The notes under the pieces: model-generated | What the model saw: only the letters and a program-made list of their open reading frames with translations | What the model was told of the DNA's origin: nothing | Database searches by the model: none | Part shown: positions 36,577 to 46,529 of the stretch, piece after piece | Numbering within the stretch: the stretch's first letter is position 1 | How the letters are laid out: every line of letters starts with the position of its first letter | NCBI RefSeq assembly: GCF_000425205.1 | Contig: NZ_AULI01000021.1 | Span: 1-49,591 of the forward strand | Length of the DNA stretch: 49,591 nt | Origin: Pontibacillus halophilus JSM 076056 = DSM 19796 | GTDB lineage: Bacteria; Bacillota; Bacilli; Bacillales; BH030062 | Direction of reading: 5' to 3' | Position numbers and translations under genes: made by a program

Positions 36577-37320
36577 GTGAGTACAGGTACAATTAAGCAA
36601 ATACTGCTCATTACAGATGGGTGCTCCAACCAAGGAGAATCCCCTGCATCAGTGGCAGCGTTAGCCGAGCAACAAGGGATTGCGGTGAACGTCATTGGCA
36701 TCTTGGAGGACCAAGAGAATGAAGCGGCGACACAAGGTCTTAGTGAGGTAGAGGAGATTGCGCTTTCTGGTGGTGGTGTAAGCCAGATTGTTTATGCTGA
36801 ATCACTTTCACAGACTGTGCAAATGGTAACGAAACAGGCGATGACTCAAACACTGCAAGGGGTGGTGAATCAAGAGTTAAAGCATATTCTGGGTTCTAAA
36901 GAAACAATGGAAGACTTGCCTCCAGAACAGCGGGGCGAAGTTATGGAAGTGGTAGAGGATCTTGGTGAAAGATGTGGACTTGAGGTGCTTGTGCTAATTG
37001 ATACGAGTGCGAGCATGGGCAACAAGCTGCCGACTGTACAGGAAGCTTTAATCGATTTATCAATCAGTTTGAACGCGCGTTCTGGTGATAATCGGTTCTC
37101 CATCTTTTCATTTCCCGGGAAAAGAAAAGATTTGGATAAAGTGATGGACTGGACTCCCCGCCTGGATTCCATCTCATCTGTATTTCCAAAGTTGGCTACA
37201 AGAGGGATTACACCCACGGGTCCTGCAATTCGCGAAGCGTTAAAGCAATTCACGAAAAAAAGAGGACTGAGAGGATTCCTCGCCAAAGAAGAGACGCCAC
37301 ATGAACAACAATGGGATTAA
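36577..37320 (+). CDS. yabS: VWA-domain protein YabS
   Basis: Cytosolic protein with a von Willebrand A-type fold, 247 residues, linked with the kinase gene yabT in Bacillaceae. The N-terminal part starts QILLITDGCSNQGESPASVAALA. The MIDAS motif proper, VLIDTSASMGNK (DxSxS), is near 144-155, with the downstream Thr in GITPTGPAIREA. I chose GTG 36577, after GGAGGAGGAG; an upstream reading from 36472 overlaps spoIIE and lacks family similarity. Its end overlaps yabT by 20 nt. The molecular role is unknown. Confidence 0.9.
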   Translation: MSTGTIKQILLITDGCSNQGESPASVAALAEQQGIAVNVIGILEDQENEAATQGLSEVEEIALSGGGVSQIVYAESLSQTVQMVTKQAMTQTLQGVVNQELKHILGSKETMEDLPPEQRGEVMEVVEDLGERCGLEVLVLIDTSASMGNKLPTVQEALIDLSISLNARSGDNRFSIFSFPGKRKDLDKVMDWTPRLDSISSVFPKLATRGITPTGPAIREALKQFTKKRGLRGFLAKEETPHEQQWD

Positions 37321-38269
37321 ACTTGCACCTGGGACAGTGGTTCGGGGGAAGTGGCACGGGAAGAGCTATGTCATTGGAAAGAAGTTAGGTTCCGGAGCGC
37401 TAGGAACGGTTTATTTAGCTTCTTACAATGGAACGGAGGTCGCGGTTAAGTTAAGCCATAACAGCACATCGATCACGTCAGAGGTGAACGTACTCAAGAA
37501 CTTTCAGAAGGTCCGGGGAAAAAACCTCGGGCCTTCTTTAATCGATGTGGACGATTGGGAAGTAGGGTCGAAACAACGCCTTTCCTTTTATGCCATGGAA
37601 TATTTAAAAGGAAAAGATTTGCTTACCTTCATCCGAGAAAAAGGAGACGACTGGGTTGGCATTATTGTGATGCAACTGCTCGATTCACTAGCGGACCTTC
37701 ATAACGAGGGATGGGTGTTTGGAGATTTAAAACCTGAAAACTTACTAGTCACCTATCCACCAGCAAAGGTCCGATGGGTGGATGTTGGAGGGACAACGCA
37801 AATCGGCAGAGCGATTAAAGAGTATACCGAATTTTATGATCGTGGGTTCTGGGGCATGGGGTCTAGAAAGGCCGAACCTACCTATGATTTATTTGCGCTT
37901 GGTATGATCATGCTACAGGTGGATTATCCTAACCGTTTTGAGAGAGGGGGGGACGGAACACGTTCATTATGGGAGCATTTAGACCGAGCTACGCTCATTC
38001 GTAGGTATAAGCCAGTTGTGAGGAAAGCCCTTCAAGGTGAATACCATACAAGTGAAGAGATGAAGCGGGATGTTATGGATGCACTTATGGGACAGAACCA
38101 TGCCGATCCTAAGCCAACTCGGATGAATAAACCGAAGAAGTTCACTTCAAGGTCGATGACTTCTCTAAAGACACAACGCACTCCCTCTTCTTACAGGTGG
38201 GAAAGTGTAGGTCTAATGAGCGCTGTCGGCGTTTTTTATACGGTGTATATGCTATTACAATGGCTTTAA
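37301..38269 (+). CDS. yabT: Serine/threonine protein kinase YabT
   Basis: Hanks-type kinase of sporulating Bacillus; in B. subtilis it is DNA-activated, sits at the septum and phosphorylates RecA and AbrB. 322 residues. Motifs are the glycine loop LGSGALGTVYLA (31-42), the ATP lysine in VAVKLS, the shortened catalytic loop GDLKPENLL (the usual HRD is replaced by VFGD), and WVDVGGTTQIG in place of DFG. A basic linker (about 262-295) precedes a single C-terminal membrane helix SVGLMSAVGVFYTVYMLLQWL. ATG start inside the end of yabS, so coupled. Confidence 0.92.
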   Translation: MNNNGIKLAPGTVVRGKWHGKSYVIGKKLGSGALGTVYLASYNGTEVAVKLSHNSTSITSEVNVLKNFQKVRGKNLGPSLIDVDDWEVGSKQRLSFYAMEYLKGKDLLTFIREKGDDWVGIIVMQLLDSLADLHNEGWVFGDLKPENLLVTYPPAKVRWVDVGGTTQIGRAIKEYTEFYDRGFWGMGSRKAEPTYDLFALGMIMLQVDYPNRFERGGDGTRSLWEHLDRATLIRRYKPVVRKALQGEYHTSEEMKRDVMDALMGQNHADPKPTRMNKPKKFTSRSMTSLKTQRTPSSYRWESVGLMSAVGVFYTVYMLLQWL

Positions 38270-38339
38270 ATGGCGTTATTTTGCGGTTGGCGACTGGGTA
38301 ATGATAGGATGAATACATGAAGACGATCAAAAGAACGGA

Positions 38340-39749
38340 GTGGAGGGCTTGTTGCATCACAAGATAACTACATTCGCCAACCGACATCATTTATTTACTG
38401 ACCATATGCATATTCTTGTAGCGGTTTCAGGTGGTCCAGATTCTATGGCTTTGCTTCATTATTTGAAGGAACGTCAAACTGTCCATGGCTGGAAACTGAC
38501 TGTTTTAACGGTAGATCATCAACTTCGGGAAGAAACTTCGAAACAAGATGTGCAATATGTGATTAACAAGTGTGCGGAATGGGGAATTGAATGCAAGAAC
38601 GTTTCTTTAAATGTTCCTGCCCATAAAGAGGCATATGGACAAAGTACTCAAGTAGCTGCAAGGGAATTAAGATATCGTTACTTTGCTCAACAGATGGAAG
38701 AATTGGAGGCAGACGCAATTGCGTTTGGCCATCATGGTGATGATCAGGTAGAAACGGTATTCATGAATCTCATGCGTGGGGTGGAACCGATGCATGTTCA
38801 TGGAATGCCTGTTAAGCGACCTTTTGGGGGCGGTGAGTTGATTCGTCCCATGCTATCGGTGACAAAGGCTGATATTGAACAGTACTGTGTGCAATACGAG
38901 CTTCATCCGAGGCGGGATGAGTCTAATGACGAACCTACCTATACACGTAATGATTTTCGTCTACATGTTCTGCCGTTTTTGAAGCAACATAATCCAAGAA
39001 TCCATGAGCATATTCAATTGTTTCACGAATACATAGGGGAAGATTTTACGTATTTGATGGGGGAAGCAGAAGCTCTATTTCAATCCGCTTTGTTTCAGAA
39101 AGAGGTAGGACGAATTTCGTTCAGTCGACAAGATTTTCTGCGCCTTTCTCGTCCTTTACAAAGACGTTCCTTTCATCTAATATTAAACTATCTTTATCAT
39201 GAACCACCTAGTGATGTAACTTATCATCACTGGGAACAGTACATACAGTTAATGGAAGGGGAGAAGGCGCATACGTCCTTTGACCTTCCTAACGGGCTAC
39301 AAGTGGTTCGATCATATAATGATGTGGTGGTGGAGTTTAGAAGTCGGCATAGTGAAAATGATGAATGTTTTTGCTATGAATTAGCGATTCCTGGAGCTAC
39401 CACCACTCAGGAACGACATTTTTTCGAAACGTTTCTATCGGATGAACGTACAGAAAGAGACAGTCATCACTTTGCTTGTGATGTAAGTAACATTTCGTTC
39501 CCTCTATATGTTCGGACACGCAAGCCAGGAGACAGGATTCGCTTGCGTGGGATAAACGGACATAAAAAGGTGAAAGACCTTTTTATCGATGAGAAAATCC
39601 CCCGTTCCGCCCGAACGTATTGGCCTATTGTAACGGATGCAAATGGGCAAGTACTGTGGGTTGTAGGCTTAAAGAAAGCCTATGTCGAAAAGGGAAAACA
39701 ATCCTCAACCTGGTTGCACCTACTATATAAGAACATTGAACACTTCTAG
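38340..39749 (+). CDS. tilS: tRNA(Ile)-lysidine synthetase
   Basis: Converts C34 of tRNA-Ile(CAU) to lysidine, switching it to read AUA. 469 residues. The N-terminal PP-loop domain has the ATP motif [11 protein letters not shown] (30-40). It is followed by [27 protein letters not shown] and the C-terminal TilS domains, with [12 protein letters not shown]-type and [16 protein letters not shown] segments. The start is uncertain: GTG 38340 gives a weak ribosome site, while TTG 38349 or 38352 would use GGAGTGGAGGG. B. subtilis order tilS-hprT-ftsH is kept; hprT starts 11 nt on. Confidence 0.94.
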   Translation: MEGLLHHKITTFANRHHLFTDHMHILVAVSGGPDSMALLHYLKERQTVHGWKLTVLTVDHQLREETSKQDVQYVINKCAEWGIECKNVSLNVPAHKEAYGQSTQVAARELRYRYFAQQMEELEADAIAFGHHGDDQVETVFMNLMRGVEPMHVHGMPVKRPFGGGELIRPMLSVTKADIEQYCVQYELHPRRDESNDEPTYTRNDFRLHVLPFLKQHNPRIHEHIQLFHEYIGEDFTYLMGEAEALFQSALFQKEVGRISFSRQDFLRLSRPLQRRSFHLILNYLYHEPPSDVTYHHWEQYIQLMEGEKAHTSFDLPNGLQVVRSYNDVVVEFRSRHSENDECFCYELAIPGATTTQERHFFETFLSDERTERDSHHFACDVSNISFPLYVRTRKPGDRIRLRGINGHKKVKDLFIDEKIPRSARTYWPIVTDANGQVLWVVGLKKAYVEKGKQSSTWLHLLYKNIEHF

Positions 39750-39760
39750 GAGGATGGAAA

Positions 39761-40312
39761 ATGCATAACGATATTGAGAAAGTATTAATATCTGAAGAAG
39801 AAATTCAGGTGAAAATACGCGAACTGGCGGCACAGCTTTCTGAGGAGTATAACGAACGTTTCCCGCTTGCGATTGGCGTATTGAAAGGTGCAATGCCGTT
39901 CATGTCCGACTTGCTCAAACGCGTGGACACGTATCTTGAGATGGACTTTATGGACGTATCAAGTTATCACGGAGGAATGGAATCTTCTGGTGAGGTTAAA
40001 ATCATTAAAGACTTAGATACGAAAGTAGAAGGTAGAGATCTTCTTATTATTGAGGATATTATTGATAGCGGCCTGACTCTAAGTTACTTAGTGGACTTGT
40101 TCAAATACCGTAAAGCACGCTCTATTAAGATTGTTACGCTTCTTGACAAGCCAGCTGGACGTAAAGGTGACGTGAAAGCGGACCTTGCAGGATTTGAAGT
40201 TCCAGACGAGTTCGTTGTTGGTTATGGCCTTGATTATAATGAAGCATATCGTAACCTACCATACATTGGAGTATTGAAACCTGAGGTTTACGGTGGAACT
40301 TCTAAAGAATAA
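39761..40312 (+). CDS. hprT: Hypoxanthine phosphoribosyltransferase
   Basis: Purine salvage enzyme making IMP (and GMP) from PRPP. In B. subtilis and Listeria HprT also forms a regulatory complex with TilS that activates ftsH transcription, which fits the gene order here. 183 residues. The PRPP loop is [17 protein letters not shown] (about 94-110), and the flexible loop SSYHGGM and the Mg-site [17 protein letters not shown] are present. ATG start after AGGAGGATGG. Confidence 0.95.
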   Translation: MHNDIEKVLISEEEIQVKIRELAAQLSEEYNERFPLAIGVLKGAMPFMSDLLKRVDTYLEMDFMDVSSYHGGMESSGEVKIIKDLDTKVEGRDLLIIEDIIDSGLTLSYLVDLFKYRKARSIKIVTLLDKPAGRKGDVKADLAGFEVPDEFVVGYGLDYNEAYRNLPYIGVLKPEVYGGTSKE

Positions 40313-40435
40313 TGGGAACAATATAGTCATATAGCTAGTGTAACGCCTTGTACAGACTGAGGGTAATTGTTTGTATAGGTCCAAATTCATATGGTACTAT
40401 TTAATATAGTTTTCTCGCTTGGGAGGAGGTAGGCA

Positions 40436-42406
40436 ATGAACCGAATATTTCGTAACACCATTTTTTATGCACTGATTTTCTTAGTCGTAATTGGGGTTGT
40501 TGGATTGTTCCAAGGTGACAGAGATCCATCCAAGGAATTCACTACGTCTGAATTTTTAAATCAGTTAAACAATGGTGAAATCACACAAATGACCATTCAA
40601 TATACGAATCATGCTTACAGGATTACTGGTGAGCTCGATTCGGAAGGTGACGACGAAGCTAATAATTTCGAAACAGAAATTCTCGACAATGAACAATTGA
40701 TTTCCCAAATTCGCCAGACAGCTAGTGAAAATGGGATCGAACTAGACACTGAAAAGGCAGAAGAGCCTAGTGGATGGGTACAGCTTCTAACGTCCATCAT
40801 TCCATTTATTATTATCTTCTTCTTATTCTTCTTCTTACTCAACCAGGCTCAAGGTGGCGGAAGTCGCGTGATGAACTTCGGTAAGAGTAAGGCGAAGTTA
40901 TACAGTGAAGATAAGAAAAAGGTTCGCTTTAAAGACGTTGCCGGCGCAGATGAAGAGAAGCAGGAACTTGTGGAAGTGGTTGATTTCCTTAAAGACCCGC
41001 GTAAATTTGCTGCAATCGGTGCACGTATTCCTAAAGGTGTACTATTAGTTGGACCTCCGGGTACTGGTAAAACACTACTTGCACGAGCGGTTGCTGGTGA
41101 AGCAGGTGTACCATTCTTCTCAATCAGTGGTTCCGACTTCGTTGAAATGTTTGTTGGTGTTGGTGCATCCCGTGTTCGTGACTTATTTGAGAACGCGAAG
41201 AAAAATGCTCCATGTATCATCTTCATTGATGAGATTGACGCAGTAGGTCGTCAACGTGGTGCTGGTGTTGGTGGCGGACACGACGAACGTGAACAAACGC
41301 TTAACCAATTACTAGTTGAAATGGATGGCTTCGGTGCAAATGAAGGAATTATCATCATTGCTGCGACGAACCGCCCAGACATTCTAGACCCTGCATTACT
41401 CCGTCCTGGTCGTTTCGACCGTCAAATCACGGTTAACCGTCCAGATCTTAAAGGTCGTGAAGAAGTACTTAAAGTACACGCGAACAACAAGACATTGGAT
41501 GAAGAGTCTGTTGATCTTCACACCATTGCAATGCGCACTCCTGGATTCTCTGGTGCGGATTTAGAGAACCTTCTTAACGAAGCGGCACTTGTCGCAGCCC
41601 GTTCTAATAAAGAGAAGATTGACATGGAATCAGTTGATGAAGCAATTGATCGTGTTATTGCTGGGCCAGCTAAGAAGAGTCGTGTTATTTCTAAGAAAGA
41701 ACGTAACATCGTTGCTTACCACGAAAGTGGACACACAATCATTGGTATGGTCTTAGATGAGGCTGATGTGGTTCATAAGGTAACGATTGTACCACGTGGC
41801 CAAGCTGGTGGTTACGCTGTTATGTTACCGAAAGAAGATCGCTTCTTTATGACGAAGCCAGAGCTTCTTGATAAGATTACAGGTCTGCTTGGTGGACGTG
41901 TTGCAGAAGAGGTTACATTTGGCGAAGCAAGTACTGGTGCTCACAACGACTTCCAACGTGCAACTAGCATTGCGCGTAAGATGGTTACTGAGTACGGTAT
42001 GAGTGAGAAGTTAGGACCTCTTCAATTCGGTAGTACTGGTGGCGGTCAAGTCTTCCTTGGACGCGATATCCAGAACGAGCAGAATTATAGTGACACAATC
42101 GCTTATGAGATTGACCAAGAAGTTCAAAGAATCATTATGGACTGTTACAATCGTGCGAAGCAGATTCTAACAGAACACAAAGATAAACTAGAACTAACAG
42201 CGCAAACATTGCTTGAGCGTGAAACGCTTGATGCAACGCAAATCCGTTCTCTATTTGATGAAGGCAAGCTCCCTGAAGGGACAGTCGACATCGAGAAGAA
42301 ACAGGACTCAGCGAGTGAAAATTCTGATGTGAAGGTGAACATTCAGTCTAAAGAAGACGAAGAACCTTCTACAGAAGTAAACCTAGATAAAAAAGACGAT
42401 AAATAA
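40436..42406 (+). CDS. ftsH: ATP-dependent zinc metalloprotease FtsH
   Basis: Membrane-bound AAA+ protease that removes damaged membrane proteins and regulators such as Spo0E and SpoVM in B. subtilis. 656 residues. Membrane helices lie at about 7-25 and 118-138 with an extracytoplasmic domain between. The Walker A is GPPGTGKT (206-213), followed by the pore [10 protein letters not shown] and second-region [12 protein letters not shown]. The zinc site HESGH is at 429-433. A charged C-terminal tail (about 600-656) is rich in Lys, Glu and Asp. ATG start after GGGAGGAGG. Terminator behind. Confidence 0.97.
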   Translation: MNRIFRNTIFYALIFLVVIGVVGLFQGDRDPSKEFTTSEFLNQLNNGEITQMTIQYTNHAYRITGELDSEGDDEANNFETEILDNEQLISQIRQTASENGIELDTEKAEEPSGWVQLLTSIIPFIIIFFLFFFLLNQAQGGGSRVMNFGKSKAKLYSEDKKKVRFKDVAGADEEKQELVEVVDFLKDPRKFAAIGARIPKGVLLVGPPGTGKTLLARAVAGEAGVPFFSISGSDFVEMFVGVGASRVRDLFENAKKNAPCIIFIDEIDAVGRQRGAGVGGGHDEREQTLNQLLVEMDGFGANEGIIIIAATNRPDILDPALLRPGRFDRQITVNRPDLKGREEVLKVHANNKTLDEESVDLHTIAMRTPGFSGADLENLLNEAALVAARSNKEKIDMESVDEAIDRVIAGPAKKSRVISKKERNIVAYHESGHTIIGMVLDEADVVHKVTIVPRGQAGGYAVMLPKEDRFFMTKPELLDKITGLLGGRVAEEVTFGEASTGAHNDFQRATSIARKMVTEYGMSEKLGPLQFGSTGGGQVFLGRDIQNEQNYSDTIAYEIDQEVQRIIMDCYNRAKQILTEHKDKLELTAQTLLERETLDATQIRSLFDEGKLPEGTVDIEKKQDSASENSDVKVNIQSKEDEEPSTEVNLDKKDDK

Positions 42407-42407
42407 A

Positions 42408-42438
42408 GAAAAAGCTCCAGCGTTGCTGGAGCTTTTTT
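42408..42438 (+). terminator. Terminator after ftsH
   Basis: Stem AAAGCTCCAGC / GCTGGAGCTTT with loop GTT and a T-run. Confidence 0.93.
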
Positions 42439-42575
42439 TATACATTTAGATAGAACTGATTCTTTGTAATAATTCAAAGTTCCAAGCGATTGGACATAAA
42501 ATCAAATCCAACAGTAAATTTTATAAATATGGTAGAATGGGTAACGTTAAACGACCGAAGGGAAGCGGTGTATGT

Positions 42576-43355
42576 ATGATTTTCGTTTTAGATGTAGGGA
42601 ATACCAATACTGTACTTGGTGTTTTTGACGGAGATGAATTGAAATATCAGTGGCGTGTAGCCACCGACCGATATAAAACGGAAGACGAATATGGTATGCT
42701 CGTGAGCTCGTTATTTGACCATGAGAACCTCAAGTTTAATGATATAGATGGGATTATTATATCTTCAGTCGTACCTCCTATTATGTTCTCGCTAGAGCGG
42801 ATGTGTCACCGTTACTTTGAACAGGGGCCGCTAGTGGTGGGTCGCTCGACGGTAGACCCGCACTTGAAGATGGGATATCCAAATCCCCATGAAATAGGCG
42901 CGGACCGAGTTGTGAATGCAGTTGGAGCCGTTAAAGAGTACGGTGCTCCGCTCGTCATAATTGATTTTGGCACCGCGACTACGTACTGTTATGTAGACGA
43001 ACAGGAACGATATATGGGAGGGGCAATTGCGCCTGGGATCAACGTATCGACAGAGGCATTGTATGCGAAAGCAGCTAAACTCCCTAGGATAGAAATTGTG
43101 GCTCCTGAGAATGTCGTCGGACAGTCGACTGTTGAAGCCATGCAATCAGGGATCTTTTATGGCTATGTTGGTCAAGTAGATGAAGTTGTCTCGCGCATGA
43201 AGGCACAGACAACTCATGCCCCTAAAGTGATTGCTACAGGTGGGCTAGCTTCATTGATTGCTGACCAATCCAAATCCATTGATGTAGTAGACGCTCATCT
43301 GACGTTGAAAGGTTTAAAAGAGATTTACAATTTAAATGCAGGAAATAACGAATAA
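42576..43355 (+). CDS. coaX: Type III pantothenate kinase
   Basis: First step of CoA synthesis; this type needs a monovalent cation and is not feedback-inhibited by CoA. 259 residues of the ASKHA fold. Motifs are [10 protein letters not shown] (6-15; P-loop, catalytic Asp), [21 protein letters not shown] and [14 protein letters not shown], then [24 protein letters not shown] chose ATG 42576 after GAAGGGAAGCGG, because upstream residues in the same frame (from 42537) have no family match. The gap to hslO is 16 nt, so the two are probably co-transcribed. Confidence 0.95.
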   Translation: MIFVLDVGNTNTVLGVFDGDELKYQWRVATDRYKTEDEYGMLVSSLFDHENLKFNDIDGIIISSVVPPIMFSLERMCHRYFEQGPLVVGRSTVDPHLKMGYPNPHEIGADRVVNAVGAVKEYGAPLVIIDFGTATTYCYVDEQERYMGGAIAPGINVSTEALYAKAAKLPRIEIVAPENVVGQSTVEAMQSGIFYGYVGQVDEVVSRMKAQTTHAPKVIATGGLASLIADQSKSIDVVDAHLTLKGLKEIYNLNAGNNE

Positions 43356-43371
43356 AAGGAGAATGTGCATT

Positions 43372-44253
43372 ATGAACGATTATATGATTCGAGGGACAGC
43401 GTTTAATGGAACAGTACGAGCTTATGGAATTCGTTCCACTAATTTGGTAGAGGAAGCTCGTCGTCGTCACGATACATTTGCAACTGCTTCAGCGGCGCTT
43501 GGGCGTACCATGACTGCGTCTGCGATGATTGGTTCCATGAATAAAGGGGACGACACAATTACAGTGAAAATTGAAGGCGGAGGACCAATTGGTGCCATTG
43601 TAGCTGATGCTGACGCGCATGGTAACGTTCGTGGCTACGTGTCTAATCCTCACGTTGACTTTGACTTAAATGATAAAGGAAAGCTAGATGTTGCGCGTGC
43701 AGTAGGAACTAGCGGTACGCTAAGCATTATTAAAGACCTTGGCTTGAAGGACTATTTCACAGGGGAAGTCCCGATTGTGAGTGGCGAAATTAGTGAAGAC
43801 TTCACGTATTACTTTGCTAACTCCGAACAGGTGCCTTCTGCAGTTGGTGCTGGTGTGTTGGTCAATCCAGACCATACCATTAAAGCTGCGGGTGGCTTTA
43901 TCATTCAAATTATGCCTGGTGCTACTGATGAAACAATTGATTTCATTGAGAAGCAAATCCAAAGCTTGCCTCAAATTTCTCGTTTGATTGAAGAGGGGAA
44001 TGCTCCTGAAGATATCTTGACGAGAATCTTTGGTGAGGGTCAACTTAAATTATTAGGTGAGTCAGAAGTCAACTTTAAGTGTCGTTGTTCTCGAGAGCGT
44101 CTTGAACAGGCAATTTCAGGTCTAGGTGTAGATGAAGTAGCAGCGATGATTGAGGAAGACCACGGAGCGGAAGCGACTTGTCACTTCTGTAATGAAGTTT
44201 ACCAATTCACTGAAGATGAGCTAAGAGAAATTAAAGACAAGATGAACGGCTAA
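43372..44253 (+). CDS. hslO: Redox-regulated chaperone Hsp33
   Basis: Holdase chaperone switched on by oxidation, which releases zinc from four cysteines. 293 residues. The N-terminal substrate-binding core (about 1-175) opens MIRGTAFNGTVRAYGI. The C-terminal redox switch has Cys237, Cys239, Cys270 and Cys273 in the CxC...CxxC pattern. Start ATG 43372 with AAAAGGAG 13-20 nt upstream; the longer in-frame reading overlaps coaX. A foldase gene follows after 12-21 nt, as in B. subtilis (hslO-yacD). Confidence 0.96.
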   Translation: MNDYMIRGTAFNGTVRAYGIRSTNLVEEARRRHDTFATASAALGRTMTASAMIGSMNKGDDTITVKIEGGGPIGAIVADADAHGNVRGYVSNPHVDFDLNDKGKLDVARAVGTSGTLSIIKDLGLKDYFTGEVPIVSGEISEDFTYYFANSEQVPSAVGAGVLVNPDHTIKAAGGFIIQIMPGATDETIDFIEKQIQSLPQISRLIEEGNAPEDILTRIFGEGQLKLLGESEVNFKCRCSRERLEQAISGLGVDEVAAMIEEDHGAEATCHFCNEVYQFTEDELREIKDKMNG

Positions 44254-44274
44254 TAAGGAGAAAAGGTGGATGGT

Positions 44275-45195
44275 ATGACTAAAAGAATTTTATGGGGAAT
44301 TATACTCGCCCTAATCCTTATAAACATCTCAACACTCGTTCTATGGATGAACAAAGGGCGTGCTATAAGCAGCGACCTTGATTCTTCCATTTCCCCTATC
44401 GCTTCTGCTGAATTCAACGAATCTGTTGCATTAGTAGGGAGTGAGATTATTACAAATCAGGACTGGATGATTCAATTAGAGAAGAAGCATGGAGAGAAAG
44501 TGCTTAAGGACATGATTGATCGTGCAGTCGTGGACGAACTGTCCAGTCACGATGACGTCCCTATTAATGATAAAGTGCTCGAGCGAGAACTGTCTCTCAT
44601 GGAAACGGCGGTAGGGATAACAAGTAAGGATGAGCTCAAGCGGAAGCGTAAAGAGTGGGAACAAGAACTCATTTATCAAATTCGATTAGAAGAATTGCTT
44701 ACCGAAGACATCCCTATTGAAGACCAAGCAATCGAAGCACATTATGACGAGTATAAAGACCAATATCAATTCTCATCTACCTATCAACTGTCTCGAATTG
44801 TGGTACCTACGGAAGAAGAAGCAGACCAGATCTATAATGAACTAGAAGGTGGTTCTTCCTTCTCTGTACTTGCAAGAGAACATTCGGATGATGAAACTAG
44901 GCAGACTGGTGGCTATCTCGGTTATTACACCACGGACGATACCATTATTCCGAAAGCCTACCTAGACGAAGCTGCCCGTGTTAAAGAAGAGGATTACACG
45001 AAACCGTTCCAAACGGATGAAGGGTATGTACTCTTATATGTTCATCGCTCTCTCCCTGAGATTGCGCTCTCTTACGAAGACGTTAAAGGAAAGATTCGAA
45101 GAGAACTTGCTTCTCAACACCTTGAAGGAAATGCCTCAACAGAACCTTTGTGGCAAGAAGTAGGGGTAGATTGGATTTACAACAAGGGTCAATAG
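44275..45195 (+). CDS. yacD: Membrane-anchored PrsA-like peptidyl-prolyl isomerase (YacD)
   Basis: Extracytoplasmic foldase of the parvulin (PpiC/PrsA) family; the client proteins are unknown. 306 residues from ATG 44275. A basic N terminus is followed by an uncleaved-looking signal anchor ILWGIILALILINISTLVLW (no lipobox cysteine, so unlike PrsA not a lipoprotein). A helical SurA-like region spans about 45-155, and the parvulin domain (about 165-270) has SSFSVLAREHSDDETRQTGGYLGYY. GTG 44266 with AAGGAG 5 nt upstream is an equally possible start. In B. subtilis cysK and the pab genes follow; here a terminator and then folP. Confidence 0.88.
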   Translation: MTKRILWGIILALILINISTLVLWMNKGRAISSDLDSSISPIASAEFNESVALVGSEIITNQDWMIQLEKKHGEKVLKDMIDRAVVDELSSHDDVPINDKVLERELSLMETAVGITSKDELKRKRKEWEQELIYQIRLEELLTEDIPIEDQAIEAHYDEYKDQYQFSSTYQLSRIVVPTEEEADQIYNELEGGSSFSVLAREHSDDETRQTGGYLGYYTTDDTIIPKAYLDEAARVKEEDYTKPFQTDEGYVLLYVHRSLPEIALSYEDVKGKIRRELASQHLEGNASTEPLWQEVGVDWIYNKGQ

Positions 45196-45206
45196 CCTAT
45201 TGAATT

Positions 45207-45246
45207 AAGAAGCCTCTCTGTATACACAGAGGGGCTTCTTGTGTTC
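45207..45246 (+). terminator. Terminator after yacD
   Basis: Fifteen-pair stem AAGAAGCCTCTCTGT / ACAGAGGGGCTTCTT with a 4-nt loop, then TTC-rich sequence broken by GTG. Strong stem, short T-run. Confidence 0.75.
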
Positions 45247-45328
45247 AGATTAGTTGCAGGAAGTGAATATAAGACTGGTATTGTGTACAATAGAAGGTAG
45301 GAATGAGTACGCTAGAGGGATGATTAAC

Positions 45329-46171
45329 TTGAAGCAAAACAACCAATTAAGAACGCGTGTTCGCAATTATGATTATGATAAACAAACGCTTGTAATGGGA
45401 ATTTTAAATATTACTCCAGACTCCTTTTCTGATGGTGGTAATTACGACGAATTGGAAGCGGCTGTTCATCAAGCTAAGCAGATGGAAGCGGATGGAGCCC
45501 ATTTGATTGATATAGGGGGAGAATCGACGCGCCCTGGTCATACACCAGTCTCAGAAGAAGAAGAACTACGGCGGATTCTACCAGTCATTCAAGCGCTTCA
45601 TTCGGAAATATCCATTCCTATATCGGTGGATACGTATAAGGCTGAAGTAGCGAGGCAAGCAATTGAAGCTGGTGCATCAATCATCAATGATGTATGGGGA
45701 GCGAAGAAAGAACCTAATATAGCTGAAGTGGCTGCAGAACTAAATGTTCCTATTATACTGATGCATAACCAGAGCGAGCGTAGTTACGTGAATTTAATCG
45801 ATGACATGCTAAAGGGGCTACAAGAGAGTGTTGCCATTGCCTTGAAAGCCGGCGTCAAAGAGGAGAACATCGTACTCGACCCAGGAGTGGGCTTCGCCAA
45901 AACGGCCGAGGATAACATTCAGGTTATGAGGAATCTAGAAGCCTTTACAACGTTGCCTTACCCAGTCCTGCTTGGCACCTCGCGTAAATCCTTTATCGGA
46001 AAGGTATTGGACACGCCGGTAGAAGAACGGATAGAAGGAACGGGCGCCACTGTGTGCTTGGGGGTACAAAAAGGGGTGAACATTGTACGTGTCCACGATG
46101 TTAAACCAATTGCTCGAATGACGAAGATGATGGACAAGATGATTGGAAAAGGAGAGAGCGACAATGGATAA
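45329..46171 (+). CDS. folP: Dihydropteroate synthase
   Basis: Joins 6-hydroxymethyl-dihydropterin pyrophosphate and p-aminobenzoate; target of sulfonamides. 280 residues of TIM barrel. Motifs are MGILNITPDSFSDGG, IDIGGESTRPG and INDVWG, then DPGVGFAKT and LGTSRKSFIG. I place the start at TTG 45329 because AGAGGGA lies 8 nt upstream and the length then fits the family. An ATG at 45320 touches that ribosome site, and readings from 45254 are too long. First gene of folP-folB-folK-yazB. The pabB-pabA-pabC genes that precede it in B. subtilis are absent. Confidence 0.94.
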   Translation: MKQNNQLRTRVRNYDYDKQTLVMGILNITPDSFSDGGNYDELEAAVHQAKQMEADGAHLIDIGGESTRPGHTPVSEEEELRRILPVIQALHSEISIPISVDTYKAEVARQAIEAGASIINDVWGAKKEPNIAEVAAELNVPIILMHNQSERSYVNLIDDMLKGLQESVAIALKAGVKEENIVLDPGVGFAKTAEDNIQVMRNLEAFTTLPYPVLLGTSRKSFIGKVLDTPVEERIEGTGATVCLGVQKGVNIVRVHDVKPIARMTKMMDKMIGKGESDNG

Positions 46172-46529
46172 GATTTATATGAATCAACTCTCATTCTATG
46201 GCTATCACGGCTTGTTTCCGGAGGAGAATAAATTAGGTCAACGATTTAAGGTGGACCTTGAGTTGCACTTAGACTTAAGGGATGCCGGTCAAGAAGACGA
46301 CATGTCTAAGAGTATCAACTATGCGGACATCTATAATAAGACACAGCGTATTGTCGAAGGTGAAGCGAAGAATCTTGTGGAAGCAGTCGCTGAGGATATT
46401 GCGTCGACGTTATTACGCTCATTTAGCCGATTACAAGCATGTCGAGTAAAGGTCATTAAACCAGACCCGCCAATTCCGGGTAACTATGAGTCGGTAGCAA
46501 TTGAAGTATTTAGGGAGCGGGAAGCATGA
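46164..46529 (+). CDS. folB: Dihydroneopterin aldolase
   Basis: Cleaves 7,8-dihydroneopterin to 6-hydroxymethyl-dihydropterin in folate synthesis. 121 residues of T-fold. Visible family features are MNQLSFYGYHGLFPEENKLGQRFKVDLEL, with catalytic Glu in PEE and Tyr (Y.DIYN region), LVEAVAEDIA and the KPDPPIPG motif near the C terminus. ATG 46164 overlaps folP by 8 nt; AAAGGAGAG provides the ribosome site. Overlaps folK by 4 nt. Confidence 0.96.
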   Translation: MDKIYMNQLSFYGYHGLFPEENKLGQRFKVDLELHLDLRDAGQEDDMSKSINYADIYNKTQRIVEGEAKNLVEAVAEDIASTLLRSFSRLQACRVKVIKPDPPIPGNYESVAIEVFREREA

